Assembly: GCF_006442975.2 (NCBI RefSeq)
Contig: NZ_CP083954.1
Coordinates: 1,178,001 to 1,242,000 of the forward strand
Length of the DNA: 64,000 nucleotides
Source of the DNA: Mesorhizobium sp. B2-1-1
Lineage (GTDB): Bacteria; Pseudomonadota; Alphaproteobacteria; Rhizobiales; Rhizobiaceae
Reading direction: 5' to 3'
Both the position numbers and the translations under genes were made by a program. Positions within the stretch are counted from its first letter, which is position 1. Every line of letters starts with the position of its first letter. Of this stretch, positions 16,577-27,565 are shown piece by piece. Under the pieces are notes generated by a model. The model was not told the DNA's origin, ran no database searches, and saw only the letters and a program-made list of their open reading frames with translations.

Positions 16577-17287
16577 ATGGAAAATATCGCACTCGCCGAA
16601 CCGGGCGCGCAATTGTCGATTTGGGCGCTGTTCATGCAGGCCAGCTGGGTGGTCAAGCTGGTCATGATCGGGCTGCTCTGCGCCTCGGTCTGGACCTGGG
16701 CGATTATCGTCGACAAGCTCGTATCCTATGCCCGCATGCGGCTGGCGCTGAACCGGTTCGAGCAGGTGTTCTGGTCGGGGCAGTCGCTGGAGGAGCTTTA
16801 CCGCACGTTGGCCGACCGCAAGACATCGGGCATGGGCGCCATCTTCGTTGCTGCCATGCGCGAGTGGAAGAAGAGTTTCGAAAAAGGCGCCAAGACGCCG
16901 CTCGGCTTGCAAACCCGCATCGATAAGGCGATGGACCTGGCGCTGACCCGCGAGATGGAGAAGCTCGAAGGCCGCCTCGGCTTCCTCGCAACCACGGGCT
17001 CGGCGGCCCCGTTCATCGGCCTGTTCGGCACCGTCATTGGCATCATGACGTCGTTCCAGGCGATCGCCGGCTCCAAGAACACCAGCCTGTCGGTGGTCGC
17101 GCCCGGCATCGCCGAGGCGCTGCTGGCGACCGCCATCGGCCTGCTCGCCGCCATTCCGGCCGTCATCGCCTACAACAAGCTGTCATCGGATGCGAGCAAG
17201 ATCGCGGTGCGCATGGAAGGGTTCTCCGACGAGTTCTCCGCCATACTCTCGCGCCAAATCGATGAAAAAGTAGCGCCGAAGGCCTGA
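16577..17287 (+). CDS. tolQ: Tol-Pal system proton channel subunit TolQ
   Basis: A 236-residue inner-membrane protein of the MotA/TolQ/ExbB family. It has one N-terminal helix (residues about 18-40) and two C-terminal helices containing FLATTGSAAPFIGLFGTVIGIM and AEALLATAIGLLAAIPAVIAYN. With TolR it uses the proton gradient to energise TolA. The ATG at 16577 has AAGGA 11 bases upstream; a longer upstream frame encodes non-membrane filler. tolR follows after 11 bases. Confidence 0.97.
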   Translation: MENIALAEPGAQLSIWALFMQASWVVKLVMIGLLCASVWTWAIIVDKLVSYARMRLALNRFEQVFWSGQSLEELYRTLADRKTSGMGAIFVAAMREWKKSFEKGAKTPLGLQTRIDKAMDLALTREMEKLEGRLGFLATTGSAAPFIGLFGTVIGIMTSFQAIAGSKNTSLSVVAPGIAEALLATAIGLLAAIPAVIAYNKLSSDASKIAVRMEGFSDEFSAILSRQIDEKVAPKA

Positions 17288-17298
17288 GGAGTAAGCCG

Positions 17299-17751
17299 AT
17301 GGGAATGTCCGTAGGCATGGCTGGACGCGGCGGACGCGGCCATAGGCGGCGCGGCCGCCATCATGGCCTCATCGCCGAAATCAACGTCACGCCGATGGTC
17401 GACGTGATGCTGGTGCTGTTGATCATCTTCATGGTCGCGGCGCCGCTTTTGACGGTCGGCGTGCCGATCGATCTGCCGGATACGCAGGCCAAGGCGATGA
17501 ATGCCGACACGCAGCCGATCACCGTTTCGATCAATGCCGCCGGCCAGATCTATCTCCAGGAGACCGAAATCCCGATCGAGGAACTGGTGGCGAAGCTGCA
17601 GGCGATCTCGAAGACCGGCTATGACGAGCGCATCTTCATCCGCGGCGACAAGTCCACCGACTATGGCACGGCGATGAAGGTGATGGCCCGCATTTCGGCC
17701 GCCGGCTACAAGAATATCGGCCTGGTTTCACTGCAGGAACAGGATCAATAG
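17299..17751 (+). CDS. tolR: Tol-Pal system protein TolR
   Basis: A 150-residue protein. A basic Gly/Arg/His-rich cytoplasmic tail precedes a single transmembrane helix containing the proton-channel aspartate (D35 in TPMVDVMLVLLIIFM). The periplasmic domain follows, with the IPIEEL and YDERIFIRGDKST ExbD/TolR signatures. It pairs with TolQ. The gene lies 11 bases after tolQ and eight bases before tolA. Confidence 0.97.
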   Translation: MGMSVGMAGRGGRGHRRRGRHHGLIAEINVTPMVDVMLVLLIIFMVAAPLLTVGVPIDLPDTQAKAMNADTQPITVSINAAGQIYLQETEIPIEELVAKLQAISKTGYDERIFIRGDKSTDYGTAMKVMARISAAGYKNIGLVSLQEQDQ

Positions 17752-17758
17752 ACCCACT

Positions 17759-18913
17759 ATGAGGACCGGCCTCACCACATCGGTGATCATGCATGCGGCG
17801 CTGATTGGCTTCGGCCTGTTCACGCTGTCGGCACCGGCCGCGCTTCCGTCGGCCGACGTCGAGTCGGTCGCTGTCGACATCGTGCCGATCGAAGCCACTG
17901 CCCAGGTGCTGCAGGGCGACAAGAAATCGGTGGTGCATGAAAAGCCGGCGCCCTTGCCCACGCAGCGTCCCGATGTGGTGCCGGACGCGCAGAAGGTCGG
18001 CGAGAACAGCGTCGATACCGACAAGCCGATAACGCCCGAGGCCAAGCCGAAGCCGGTCGACATGACGTCGGCTCCGCCGCCGGCGCCAACGCCGATCGAA
18101 AAGCCGAAGACCGAGGACGTGCCGAAGCCGCAGGAAAAGCCCAAGCCGACGCCGGCCACGGAAGTGGCTCCCGCGCCGCAGCCCAAGGAAGAGGTCAAGC
18201 CCGAGCCGGTCAAGCAGACCGAGCCGAAGCCGGCGCCGGCCAAGGAGCCGACGCCCGCACCGCCACAGGACAAGACCGCGGCCATCGAGCCGACGCCCGA
18301 GGTGAAGCCGGACGCGGTCGCCCAGGCGATCGCCAAGGACCAGCCTGACGATGCCCAACTGCCGGACTCCGCGCCCGCGCCTCAGGCGCGGCCGAAGCCG
18401 CAGCCGGCACAGGCCGAAAGCGCCAAGGCGCCGGAGCGCAAGGACGCCGACAAACCGGTCAAGGAGGCTTCATCCAAGCCGAAATCGGAGGACAAGCAGT
18501 TCAATTCCGACGAGATCTCGGCCCTGCTGGACAAGCAGAAGCCCTCCGGCGGCGGCGCCAAGCGTTCGACACAGCAGGCTTCGCTCGGCGGCGAGAAGGA
18601 CCAGGGCCAGAAGCTGTCGAGATCAGAACTGGGCGCCCTGTCGGATCAGCTTGGCGGTTGCTGGACATTGCCGGCGGGGCTGGAGGGCTCGGAGAATTTC
18701 GTCGCCGTGGTCATGTTCAACCTCGACCCCTCGGGCAAGCTGGATGGCCGGCCCACCGTCGAGAAATCGAGCGGGAATCGCCAATTCGATGAAAGCGCCG
18801 TGCGTGCGGTTCAGAAATGCAACATGGCCGGCCTTCAGGTTCCGGCGGGCAAACAGGACATCTGGGCCCAGGTCCGTGTCACTTTCGATCCGAGGGAAAT
18901 GCTTGGCCTTTGA
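17759..18913 (+). CDS. tolA: Tol-Pal system protein TolA
   Basis: A 384-residue bridging protein with one N-terminal transmembrane helix (residues about 5-24). A long Pro/Lys/Glu-rich periplasmic spacer (about 55-240) has many KP/PxP repeats rather than the Ala-rich helix of enterics. The globular C-terminal TolA/TonB-like domain (about 280-384) has [11 protein letters not shown] and [11 protein letters not shown]. It links the TolQR motor to TolB/Pal. The spacer composition suggests an extended polyproline rod. Confidence 0.93.
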   Translation: MRTGLTTSVIMHAALIGFGLFTLSAPAALPSADVESVAVDIVPIEATAQVLQGDKKSVVHEKPAPLPTQRPDVVPDAQKVGENSVDTDKPITPEAKPKPVDMTSAPPPAPTPIEKPKTEDVPKPQEKPKPTPATEVAPAPQPKEEVKPEPVKQTEPKPAPAKEPTPAPPQDKTAAIEPTPEVKPDAVAQAIAKDQPDDAQLPDSAPAPQARPKPQPAQAESAKAPERKDADKPVKEASSKPKSEDKQFNSDEISALLDKQKPSGGGAKRSTQQASLGGEKDQGQKLSRSELGALSDQLGGCWTLPAGLEGSENFVAVVMFNLDPSGKLDGRPTVEKSSGNRQFDESAVRAVQKCNMAGLQVPAGKQDIWAQVRVTFDPREMLGL

Positions 18914-18954
18914 GGCCTGCCCTCCGCAGAATCAGTGAAGAGAAGCGAGAAGAC

Positions 18955-20265
18955 ATGAAATTCATCCTCAAGCCGCTCCTGATGGTCGCGACAATGGCGC
19001 TGGGCTCGATGGCCGGCGCCGTCATGCCTGCGTGGGCGCTCGTCGAGATCAACGTCAACAAGGGCAATGTCGAGCCGCTGCCGATCGCCATCACCGATTT
19101 CCAGTCGGGCGATGGGCTTGGCGCGCAGATTTCCGGCATCGTCACCGCCGACCTGAAGCGCTCGGGCCTGTTCGCACCGATCGACAAAAGCGCCTTCATC
19201 GAGAAGATCGCCAATCCTGACGCAGCGCCTCGCTTCGACGACTGGAAGGTGATCAATGCCCAGGCTCTGGTCACCGGCAGCGTCAGCAAGGAGGCCGACG
19301 GGCGCATCCGCGCGCAGTATCGGCTGTGGGACACGTTCGCTGGACAGCAGATGTCGGGCGAACAATTCTTCGCCAACGACGCCAATCAACGACGCGTCGC
19401 TCACATCATCGCCGACGCCATCTACGAGCGGCTGACCGGCGAGAAGGGCTATTTCGACACGCGCGTCGTTTTCATCGACGAGTCCGGCGCCAAGAATGCG
19501 CGCAAGAAGCGCCTCGCCATCATGGACCAGGACGGCGCCAATGTGCGCTATCTCTCGGACGGCAGGGCGATCGTCTTGACGCCGCGCTTCTCGCCGAACC
19601 GGCAGGAAATCACCTACATGTCCTATGAGAGCGGCCAGCCGCGGGTGTATCTCCTGCAGATCGAGACCGGCCAGCGCGAACTGGTCGGCAATTTTCCGGG
19701 CATGACGTTTGCGCCGCGCTTTTCGCCGGATGGCCAGAAGGTGATCATGAGCCTGCTGCGCGACGACGGCAATTCCAACATCTTCGCCATGGACCTCAGG
19801 AGCCGCTCGACGACCCGGCTCACCAACTCGACCGCCATCGACACTTCGCCTTCCTATTCGCCCGACGGCAGCAAGGTGGTGTTCACCTCCGACCGCGGCG
19901 GCCGCGCGCAGATCTATGTGATGGGCGCCGACGGTTCGGGCCAGACCCGCATCTCCTTCGGCGACGGGGTCTATTCGACGCCGGTGTGGTCGCCGCGCGG
20001 CGATCTCATCGCCTTCACCAAGCAGACCGGCGGCGAATTCCAGATCGGCGTTATGAAGACCGACGGTTCGGGCGAGCGCATCCTGTCATCCGGCTTCCAG
20101 CAGGAAGGACCGACCTGGGCGCCGAACGGCCGCGTGCTGATGTTCTTCCGCGATTCCGCCGGCGGCCCGAAACTGGTTTCTGTCGATCTCACCGGCCGCA
20201 ACGAGCAGTCGATCCCGACCGCGAACTTTGCCTCCGATCCGGCCTGGTCGCCGCTGCTGGAGTGA
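18955..20265 (+). CDS. tolB: Tol-Pal system beta-propeller protein TolB
   Basis: A 436-residue periplasmic protein with a signal peptide ending near PAWA (residue about 28). The N-terminal alpha/beta domain is about residues 35-170. A WD40-like/TolB propeller follows, with repeated blade signatures such as [34 protein letters not shown] and [12 protein letters not shown]. It binds Pal and TolA. The start at 18955 (MKFILKPL) is immediately before the signal sequence. It is 41 bases after tolA. Confidence 0.97.
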   Translation: MKFILKPLLMVATMALGSMAGAVMPAWALVEINVNKGNVEPLPIAITDFQSGDGLGAQISGIVTADLKRSGLFAPIDKSAFIEKIANPDAAPRFDDWKVINAQALVTGSVSKEADGRIRAQYRLWDTFAGQQMSGEQFFANDANQRRVAHIIADAIYERLTGEKGYFDTRVVFIDESGAKNARKKRLAIMDQDGANVRYLSDGRAIVLTPRFSPNRQEITYMSYESGQPRVYLLQIETGQRELVGNFPGMTFAPRFSPDGQKVIMSLLRDDGNSNIFAMDLRSRSTTRLTNSTAIDTSPSYSPDGSKVVFTSDRGGRAQIYVMGADGSGQTRISFGDGVYSTPVWSPRGDLIAFTKQTGGEFQIGVMKTDGSGERILSSGFQQEGPTWAPNGRVLMFFRDSAGGPKLVSVDLTGRNEQSIPTANFASDPAWSPLLE

Positions 20266-20306
20266 GAGGAATTGGAGAAATGAAGAAATGAAGAATTGAG
20301 GGATGG
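20266..20306 (+). repeat. Left flank inverted repeat of the four-helix-bundle gene
   Basis: A purine-rich, A/G-biased stretch from about 20269 (GAATTGGAGAAATGAAG and on) is an imperfect inverted match to 20677-20719 on the far side of the broken gene. The composition is unlike neighbouring GC-rich sequence, suggesting the gene entered together with these flanks. Confidence 0.5.
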
Positions 20307-20675
20307 AGAGAGAAGCGGGCTACATCAAGCGCGCGAAGGATTTGGATGTCTATAGGCACGCTTATGGGGTTTCCCTCGACGTCCACAAGGCCACGCTTGT
20401 TTTTCCGAAAAACAATACGCGTTGGCTGACCAAATGCGGCGATCCAGCAAGGCGATCTGTGCCAATCTGGCTGAAGGATTTGCCAAACAGACCCATTCCA
20501 GGCCCGATTTGCGCGTTTCATTTCGATGGCCATGGGATCATGCAGCGAAGTAGAGACGTGGATTTCGTATGCGTTCGACCTTGGCTACATCACCCACGCG
20601 CAGCGCGATGAATGGCTGCAATCCTATGTCCATATCTATGGAATGCTGGTGAATCTCAGGAAGAAGTTGAAATGA
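20303..20675 (+). pseudogene. Frameshifted S23/IVP-like four-helix-bundle protein gene
   Basis: Three frames together spell a four-helix-bundle protein of the 23S-rRNA intervening-sequence (S23/IVP) family. The first frame from 20303 gives AKDLDVYRHAYGVSLDVHKA. After a shift near 20407 comes QYALADQMRRSSKAICANLAEGF. After a second shift between about 20490 and 20517 comes FISMAMGSCSEVETWISYAF, ending LRKKLK and stop at 20673-20675. Both shifts are -1 relative to the previous frame, consistent with single-base losses. The family signature RRSS-x-x-I-x-x-N-x-A-E-G is intact. The gene is inactive as written and lies between tolB and pal. Confidence 0.8.
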
Positions 20676-20676
20676 C

Positions 20677-20719
20677 CCTTTTCCTCATTTCTTCAATTCC
20701 TCAATTCTCCATTTCCACC
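20677..20719 (-). repeat. Right flank inverted repeat of the four-helix-bundle gene
   Basis: A pyrimidine-rich stretch beginning CCTTTTCCTCATTTCTTC. Its complement resembles the A/G-rich left flank at 20266-20306. Together the flanks bracket the broken gene. Confidence 0.5.
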
Positions 20720-20896
20720 TCTTTGTCGCGTTTTGGCCGCATTTCCGCCTAGGGTCCGCGCCAACTGTGGCCCGGATCAAAGGGCTGCGGACGGGCGGCC
20801 TAAACCAAATTTTAACCGTGTTTCTTGAATGCCGGTTAACCCAAACGTGGTTACTGGGTGATCAACGAAATCACTCGAATGCGAAGGAGAGGCGGC

Positions 20897-21403
20897 ATGA
20901 GCCGTATCGCAGCACTTACCAGAAATCCCGTCATGATCGCGCTGGTGGCGATGCTCGCCATTGCCGGTTGCGCTTCGAAGAAGACGCCCAACAGCGCCGC
21001 CGATCTCGGCCTCAACGGCGCCGGTGCCGCAACGCCCGGATCGGCGCAGGACTTCACCGTCAATATCGGCGACCGCATCTTCTTCGACACGGACTCCTCC
21101 TCGATCCGCGCCGACGCCCAGACGACCCTGTCGCGCCAGGCGCAGTGGCTGAACCAGTACAAGCAGTATGCGATTGTCGTTGAAGGCCATGCCGACGAAC
21201 GCGGCACGCGCGAATACAATTTGGCGCTCGGTGCCCGCCGCGCCGCCGCCACGCGCGACTTCCTGGTCTCCAAGGGCGTCTCCGCCAACCGCCTGAAGAC
21301 CATTTCCTACGGCAAGGAACGGCCGGTCGCGGTTTGCGACGACATCTCCTGCTGGTCGCAGAACCGCCGCGCGGTCACCACGCTCAGCGGCGCCGGCTCC
21401 TGA
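20897..21403 (+). CDS. pal: Peptidoglycan-associated lipoprotein Pal
   Basis: A 168-residue outer-membrane lipoprotein. The lipobox LAIAGC puts the acylated cysteine at residue 25. The OmpA-like domain follows, with FFDTDSSSIRADAQ, VEGHADERGTREYNLALGARRA and the C-terminal NRRAV signature. It anchors the outer membrane to peptidoglycan and binds TolB. The start at 20897 follows a GAAGGAGAGG ribosome-binding site. tolB is separated by the broken four-helix-bundle gene, which is unusual for this operon. Two hairpin terminators follow. Confidence 0.97.
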   Translation: MSRIAALTRNPVMIALVAMLAIAGCASKKTPNSAADLGLNGAGAATPGSAQDFTVNIGDRIFFDTDSSSIRADAQTTLSRQAQWLNQYKQYAIVVEGHADERGTREYNLALGARRAAATRDFLVSKGVSANRLKTISYGKERPVAVCDDISCWSQNRRAVTTLSGAGS

Positions 21404-21405
21404 CA

Positions 21406-21435
21406 TTTTTCGCGCGTCGAGCGACGCGCGAAAAA
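21406..21435 (+). terminator. Hairpin after pal (bidirectional-looking)
   Basis: CGCGCGTCG (21411-21419) pairs with CGACGCGCG (21422-21430), flanked by five T's before and five A's after. The loop is very short. It begins two bases after the pal stop codon. Confidence 0.65.
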
Positions 21436-21466
21436 CACGACGGCAAAAATGCAACACAGGCTTGCG

Positions 21467-21492
21467 AAAGGCGGCTGAAAGGCCGCCTTTTT
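21467..21492 (+). terminator. Rho-independent terminator downstream of pal
   Basis: AAAGGCGGC (21467-21475) pairs with GCCGCCTTT (21482-21490) around a six-base loop TGAAAG and is followed by T's. It probably ends the tol-pal transcript before cpoB. Confidence 0.8.
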
Positions 21493-21615
21493 CATGTTTG
21501 GTCCCTTCAAACAAAATTTGGCCGAAGTCTCGCGTCCTGCTATGAGCCGAGGGCGCTTGGCTGGTCCCATACCGATTGGAAGGCGCGAACAAGCTAACGA
21601 CACGGCGAGAGGCAT

Positions 21616-22737
21616 ATGCATTTGAGATCAGTTCTGAGCGGCACGCTTGCGCTGCTGCTCCTTTCAGGCGTCACCGCGATGGCGGGTGGCTTAGGGACTG
21701 ATGGCACGGGACAGCCAGCCGACAGCGGCTTCTCGTTCCATCTGCCCAGCATCGAGTTGCCTGGCGTTTTCGGCGAAAAGAAGAAGTCGGACCAGGTTCA
21801 GTTCGCGCAGCAGTCGACTGGCACAGGCGCCACCGGGCTCGAGGACCAACTGCGCCAGATGAACGGCAAGATCGAGGAACTGAACTTCCAGATCCTGCAA
21901 ATGCAGGAGCAGATCCGCAAACAGCAGGAAGACAACGAGTTCCGCTTCCAGCAGCTCGAAGGCGGTACGCAGGGTGCGCAGCAGCCGGCCGGGCAGAAGA
22001 AGTCACAGGCCGCGCCCGCCGACAGCGATGACAGCGTGGCCGAGGCGCCGGCCACGCAACCGCCCGCGGAGGCCGACAATCGGGCAGCGGCCGGCCAGTC
22101 GGCTGGCGGCGGCCAGAGCGTCGAGGACGTCATCGTCGAATCCTCTGACGGTGATCCGGGCAAGGTGATCCCCGGAAGGGGAGCGCCCGAAAAGACCTTC
22201 GGCAGCATCACCGTCGACAAGAACGGCAATGTGGTCGATGCCGGCGGCAGCACGCAGGCGACCGCACCGGCGCAGGATGTCGCTCCAGCCACCGGCGCTC
22301 CGGCCAAGAGCGGCAAGTCCGACGGCACGGTGGTTGCGGCGCTGCCTTCCACGAACGATCCCGAGGAGCTCTACCGCAACTCCTACCAGTTCATCCTTTC
22401 GGGCGACTACGGCACCGCCGAACAGGGTTTTCGTGACCACATCGCGCGTTTTCCCCGTGACGCGAAAACGGCGGATGCGCACTATTGGCTGGGCGAATCG
22501 CTGCTTGGCCAGCAGAAATACCGCGATGCCGCGGAGGTCTTCCTCGCCGCCAGCAAGGACTATCCCAAGGCCAAGAAGGCCCCCGACATGCTGCTGAAGC
22601 TCGGCGTGTCGCTGGTCGGCCTGAAGCAGCACGACGTGGCCTGCGCCACCTTCAGCGAGGTCGGCAAGCGCTACCCCGACATTTCCAACACGCTCAAGGA
22701 GCGCGTGAAGCAGGAAAAGGCCCTGGCGGCGTGCTAG
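21616..22737 (+). CDS. cpoB: Tol-Pal-associated cell-division coordinator CpoB (YbgF)
   Basis: A 373-residue periplasmic protein with a signal peptide (residues about 1-23). A short coiled coil at about 73-115 (DQLRQMNGKIEELNFQILQMQEQIRKQQ) is the trimerisation segment. A low-complexity Ala/Pro/Gly linker leads to a C-terminal TPR domain (about 250-373) with LYRNSYQFILSGDYGTAEQGF and ADAHYWLGESLLGQ. CpoB coordinates peptidoglycan synthesis with Tol-driven outer-membrane constriction. Its place after pal is the canonical order. The linker is longer than in E. coli. Confidence 0.93.
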   Translation: MHLRSVLSGTLALLLLSGVTAMAGGLGTDGTGQPADSGFSFHLPSIELPGVFGEKKKSDQVQFAQQSTGTGATGLEDQLRQMNGKIEELNFQILQMQEQIRKQQEDNEFRFQQLEGGTQGAQQPAGQKKSQAAPADSDDSVAEAPATQPPAEADNRAAAGQSAGGGQSVEDVIVESSDGDPGKVIPGRGAPEKTFGSITVDKNGNVVDAGGSTQATAPAQDVAPATGAPAKSGKSDGTVVAALPSTNDPEELYRNSYQFILSGDYGTAEQGFRDHIARFPRDAKTADAHYWLGESLLGQQKYRDAAEVFLAASKDYPKAKKAPDMLLKLGVSLVGLKQHDVACATFSEVGKRYPDISNTLKERVKQEKALAAC

Positions 22738-22795
22738 CCCTTCTCCTGCCTGCCGTTGCCTTGCCCTCGGAGCCGTGTTCGGGCGACATGCATTG

Positions 22796-24154
22796 ATGCT
22801 CGACACCGAGCCTGATCTTTCGAAAGACCTTTTTTCGCACATCGACTTTACCAGCGGCGCCGTTGCGGCCGTATCCGGCGGCAGCGACTCGACCGCCCTA
22901 CTTCTCCTTCTCAAACGACATCTCGACCGAACCGCGCCGTCCGCGAAGCTGCTGGCGGTGACGATCGACCACGGTTTGCGGCAGGGCGCGGCGGCCGAAG
23001 CGGAAGCGGTGGCCAGGCTTTGCGCCGCGCACGCCATCGCGCACCGCATCGTCGCCTGGTCCGGACGCAAGCCGTCGACCGGGCTGCCGGCCGCCGCGCG
23101 GGAGGCTCGCTACCGGCTGCTGGCCGAGGCGGCGCGGGAGGAAGGCCTCGGTCTGATCGTGACCGGTCATACGGCGGACGACCAGGCCGAGACGGTGCTG
23201 ATGCGGCTAGTCCGAGGCAAGGGCGCCCGCGAGGACGGGCGCGGCCTCGCCGGCATGGCACCGGTCACCTTGCACGACTGGCACGAATGGATCGTGCGGC
23301 CGCTCCTTGGCATTCGACGCTCGGCTTTGCGCAACTTCCTGCGGCGCGAGCATGTCGGCTGGGCCGAGGACCCGACCAATGCCGACGCGGCCTTCGAGCG
23401 ACCGCGCATGCGCGCGGCACTGGCCGGCGCTGACGGTGCGCAGCGCATCGATGACGCATTGACGCTGGCGGCGCGCGAGAGCGAGGCGCGCAGCCGGCTT
23501 GGCATCCGCGCCGCGGATTTAATCGCGCGCTTCGCCAGCCAGCCGGCGCCGGGTCTTGTCCGCCTCGATCCGACCCTGCTTTCGGCCGGCGACGATCCGG
23601 CGGCCGTCTATGCGCTGCGCATCCTCCTCGCCATAAGCGGGGGCGTTGCGTTTCTGCCGGACCAGGCGCGATGCGAGGCGCTGTTCGGTAGGCTGAAGGC
23701 TGGATTTCTTTGCGCCACATTGTCGCGGACGGTGGTCGATTCCAGGCGCGCCGGCATCTTTCTGCGCCGCGAGACGCGAGGCTTGCCGCCTGTGGTCGCG
23801 GCCACCGGCGGGCTGCTCTGGGACGGCCGCCGGAACATCACGTTGGACGACGGCGGCAGTGCATTGTTGATCGCGCCGTTCGGGGCAGCGGCGGCGAAGC
23901 GTCTGGCAATCGCGGAAGGCGAGACGCCGCGCAGCCTCGTGCGCGCCGCCCTGGCCTGCGAGCCGGCATCGCGGCAAGCCGTTGAAAACCCTGGCCTGCC
24001 TCAGGGTGGGCAGGCGTCGCCGGGGTTCACGGCACAGGCCGTCGTCGCCCCCTTTGTCCGTTTCCTGCCGTCCTTCGACCTGGCGCCGGCGCGGGTCGTC
24101 GCCGAATTGATCGGCGCACCGTTGCTTCCCGCGCCGCCTTTCAAGCGGCCATAG
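22796..24154 (+). CDS. tilS: tRNA(Ile)-lysidine synthetase TilS
   Basis: About 452 residues. The ATP-pyrophosphatase P-loop is AVSGGSDSTALLLLL near residues 25-39. Further N-terminal motifs are VTIDHGLR, GHTADDQAETVLMRLVRG, and RPLLGIRRSALRNFLR with WAEDPTN. The enzyme converts C34 of the AUA-reading tRNA-Ile to lysidine and is essential. The start at 22796 (MLDTEPD) is preferred; an in-frame ATG at 22775 would add seven residues that read from a repeat-like GGGCGACATGCAT sequence. Confidence 0.92.
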   Translation: MLDTEPDLSKDLFSHIDFTSGAVAAVSGGSDSTALLLLLKRHLDRTAPSAKLLAVTIDHGLRQGAAAEAEAVARLCAAHAIAHRIVAWSGRKPSTGLPAAAREARYRLLAEAAREEGLGLIVTGHTADDQAETVLMRLVRGKGAREDGRGLAGMAPVTLHDWHEWIVRPLLGIRRSALRNFLRREHVGWAEDPTNADAAFERPRMRAALAGADGAQRIDDALTLAARESEARSRLGIRAADLIARFASQPAPGLVRLDPTLLSAGDDPAAVYALRILLAISGGVAFLPDQARCEALFGRLKAGFLCATLSRTVVDSRRAGIFLRRETRGLPPVVAATGGLLWDGRRNITLDDGGSALLIAPFGAAAAKRLAIAEGETPRSLVRAALACEPASRQAVENPGLPQGGQASPGFTAQAVVAPFVRFLPSFDLAPARVVAELIGAPLLPAPPFKRP

Positions 24155-24287
24155 CGCCGGTCGGTCATGGGCGAAAGCTTAACCCACACGTGCTGTTCTG
24201 CTTGGCAAGGGGGGGCGCTCTCCCTATGTTAGGCTCAAGTTTCCTCTCACGACGCGTGTCCGCCCGCGGACGCCAACGGGACAATTG

Positions 24288-26213
<1,926 letters not shown>

Positions 26214-26236
26214 ACTCGGCCAAGAACAAATTGAGA

Positions 26237-26264
26237 AACGCCGCGGTTCGACCGCGGCGTTTTT
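26237..26264 (+). terminator. Rho-independent terminator of ftsH
   Basis: An 11-bp stem, AACGCCGCGGT (26237-26247) with ACCGCGGCGTT (26251-26261), has a TCG loop and a T-run. It lies 23 bases after the ftsH stop. Confidence 0.93.
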
Positions 26265-26345
26265 GTTTGGGGCAGGCTGCTGAGTTTCTCCGTGGCCTGC
26301 GCCTGCAAGGTTGGTTAGGCGATTGGCGGAAGCCGGCGTGGCAGC

Positions 26346-26581
26346 AGCCAATCTTCCCACTTTGTGGAAGATGCCGGGCAGCTCAGCGGGGGCAGCGTCC
26401 GCCGACAAATCGAGTTAGGCCTTCCGGGCTGCGGGGGAGGATCTCTCTTGCCGTTCGACGATTCCTCGAGCCACCCTCGCCCAGCTTTTCGTGAATGCGA
26501 GGCAACCTGGCCGGGAGCAGGCAACGATCCTTCGTGCCCCCCCCTTCTGGCCTGCCGGCCATCTCCCCCACGAGGGGAGTT
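26346..26581. repeat. Degenerate pair of inverted palindromic repeats
   Basis: The segment 26346-26397 (AGCCAATCTTCCCAC..., ATGCCGGGCAG...) and the oppositely oriented 26533-26581 (GTGCCCCCCCCTTCTGG..., CCATCTCCCCCACGAGGGG) are diverged copies of the repeat between thiB and thiP. The roughly 135 bases between them show no recognisable gene. These copies fill most of the 485-base gap between ftsH and the Cys-repeat protein gene. Confidence 0.6.
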
Positions 26582-26640
26582 TGCAGCGTCGCCGGCAACG
26601 CGCCTCTCGTCAGCGGGGATTCCTGCTGAAGCTGCGGGCA

Positions 26641-26671
26641 AAAAAGCCCGCGAACCCTGCGGCTCGCGGGC
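26641..26671 (-). terminator. Terminator of the Cys-repeat protein gene
   Basis: Read on the minus strand, GCCCGCGA (26671-26664) pairs with TCGCGGGC (26653-26646) around a ten-base loop, followed by a run of T's (A's on the plus strand at 26640-26645). It lies 28 bases after the stop codon of the leftward gene. Confidence 0.85.
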
Positions 26672-26698
26672 CTTACTTTCCTCAAATAGTGCTGTCGC

Positions 26699-27565
26699 TC
26701 AGCTCTTCAGCTTGGCATTGCACAGGCTGTAGAAGCCGCCGCCCTTCTGGATCCACTTCAAGCCGCCAAGCGTGTTGGCGTCCTTGTTGGCATAGTACTG
26801 CTGGAGGCAGGTATGCATGCGGGCCTTGGCCGGGGTTTCGGTGGCGAATTTCGGCGAGATTGCGGTCGGGAAACTCACGCCCTTCGGCGCAGCGACAGTC
26901 GGCTTTGCCGGCTCCTTGGTGTAGGTCGCCTCTGTTGGAGCCGGGACGGTGTCATCGTCCGAGGCGCTGGCGCCGCATTCGGCCTTCCGGAAGTCGTTCC
27001 ACTTCATGCCGTTGAGCGTATTGGCGGTCTTGGCAGCCTGGTACTTGCTGCTGCAGTCGGCCATGCTCAGGCCCTTGCCCGAGCTGTCGGTCGCCGCAGC
27101 CGTGGTCGCCGCCTTGGTGGTCGCCGGTTTGGTGGCGGCGGCAGCGGATGCGCCGGCGGCAGCGGACGCGCCGGTGGCGCATTCGCTCTTGCGGAAGTCG
27201 TTCCACTTCATGCCGTTGAGCGTGCCGGCGGCCTTGGCCGCCTGGTACTTGGTGCTGCATTCCTTTGCGGTCAGGCCTTTGGCTCCGTCGTCGGCGGCGG
27301 CCGCAGCCTTGGTCGCCTTGGCCGGCTTCGTATCGGCCGCCTTGGTGTCCGCTGCCTTGGCGTCGGGCTTGGCTGTCGCGGCGGCATCAGTGCCGCACTG
27401 CGCCTTGCGGAACTGGTTCCAGGTCTGGCCGGCAAGTGTCCCCGCGTCCTTGGCCGCGTTATACTTCGTGCTGCACTCGGCCATCGTCAGCGCGTTGGCT
27501 GGCGCGGCCAGGAATAACGTCGCGACCGCAAGGCCGGTCAAAGTGGCAAGTCGGTGGATGAGCAT
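26699..27565 (-). CDS. Secreted protein with tandem two-cysteine repeats
   Basis: A 288-residue protein with a signal peptide (about residues 1-25, ending PANA). It then has three near-identical modules of the form CSTKYQAAK-x-A-x-TLNGMKWNDFRKSEC and a fourth diverged one. The cysteine pairs are C31/C57, C103/C129, C171/C197 and C253/C282: exactly 26 residues apart in the first three and 29 in the last. Linkers are Ala/Lys/Thr/Asp-rich and repetitive. The pattern implies one disulfide per small helical module on a flexible string. I do not recognise a named function; a periplasmic or surface binding protein is an inference. Confidence 0.8.
   Translation of the reverse strand: MLIHRLATLTGLAVATLFLAAPANALTMAECSTKYNAAKDAGTLAGQTWNQFRKAQCGTDAAATAKPDAKAADTKAADTKPAKATKAAAAADDGAKGLTAKECSTKYQAAKAAGTLNGMKWNDFRKSECATGASAAAGASAAAATKPATTKAATTAAATDSSGKGLSMADCSSKYQAAKTANTLNGMKWNDFRKAECGASASDDDTVPAPTEATYTKEPAKPTVAAPKGVSFPTAISPKFATETPAKARMHTCLQQYYANKDANTLGGLKWIQKGGGFYSLCNAKLKS

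Noticed and set aside
26214..26698. Short open frames in the gap after ftsH
   Set aside because: They run through degraded palindromic repeats and a terminator, lack ribosome-binding sites and resemble no protein.
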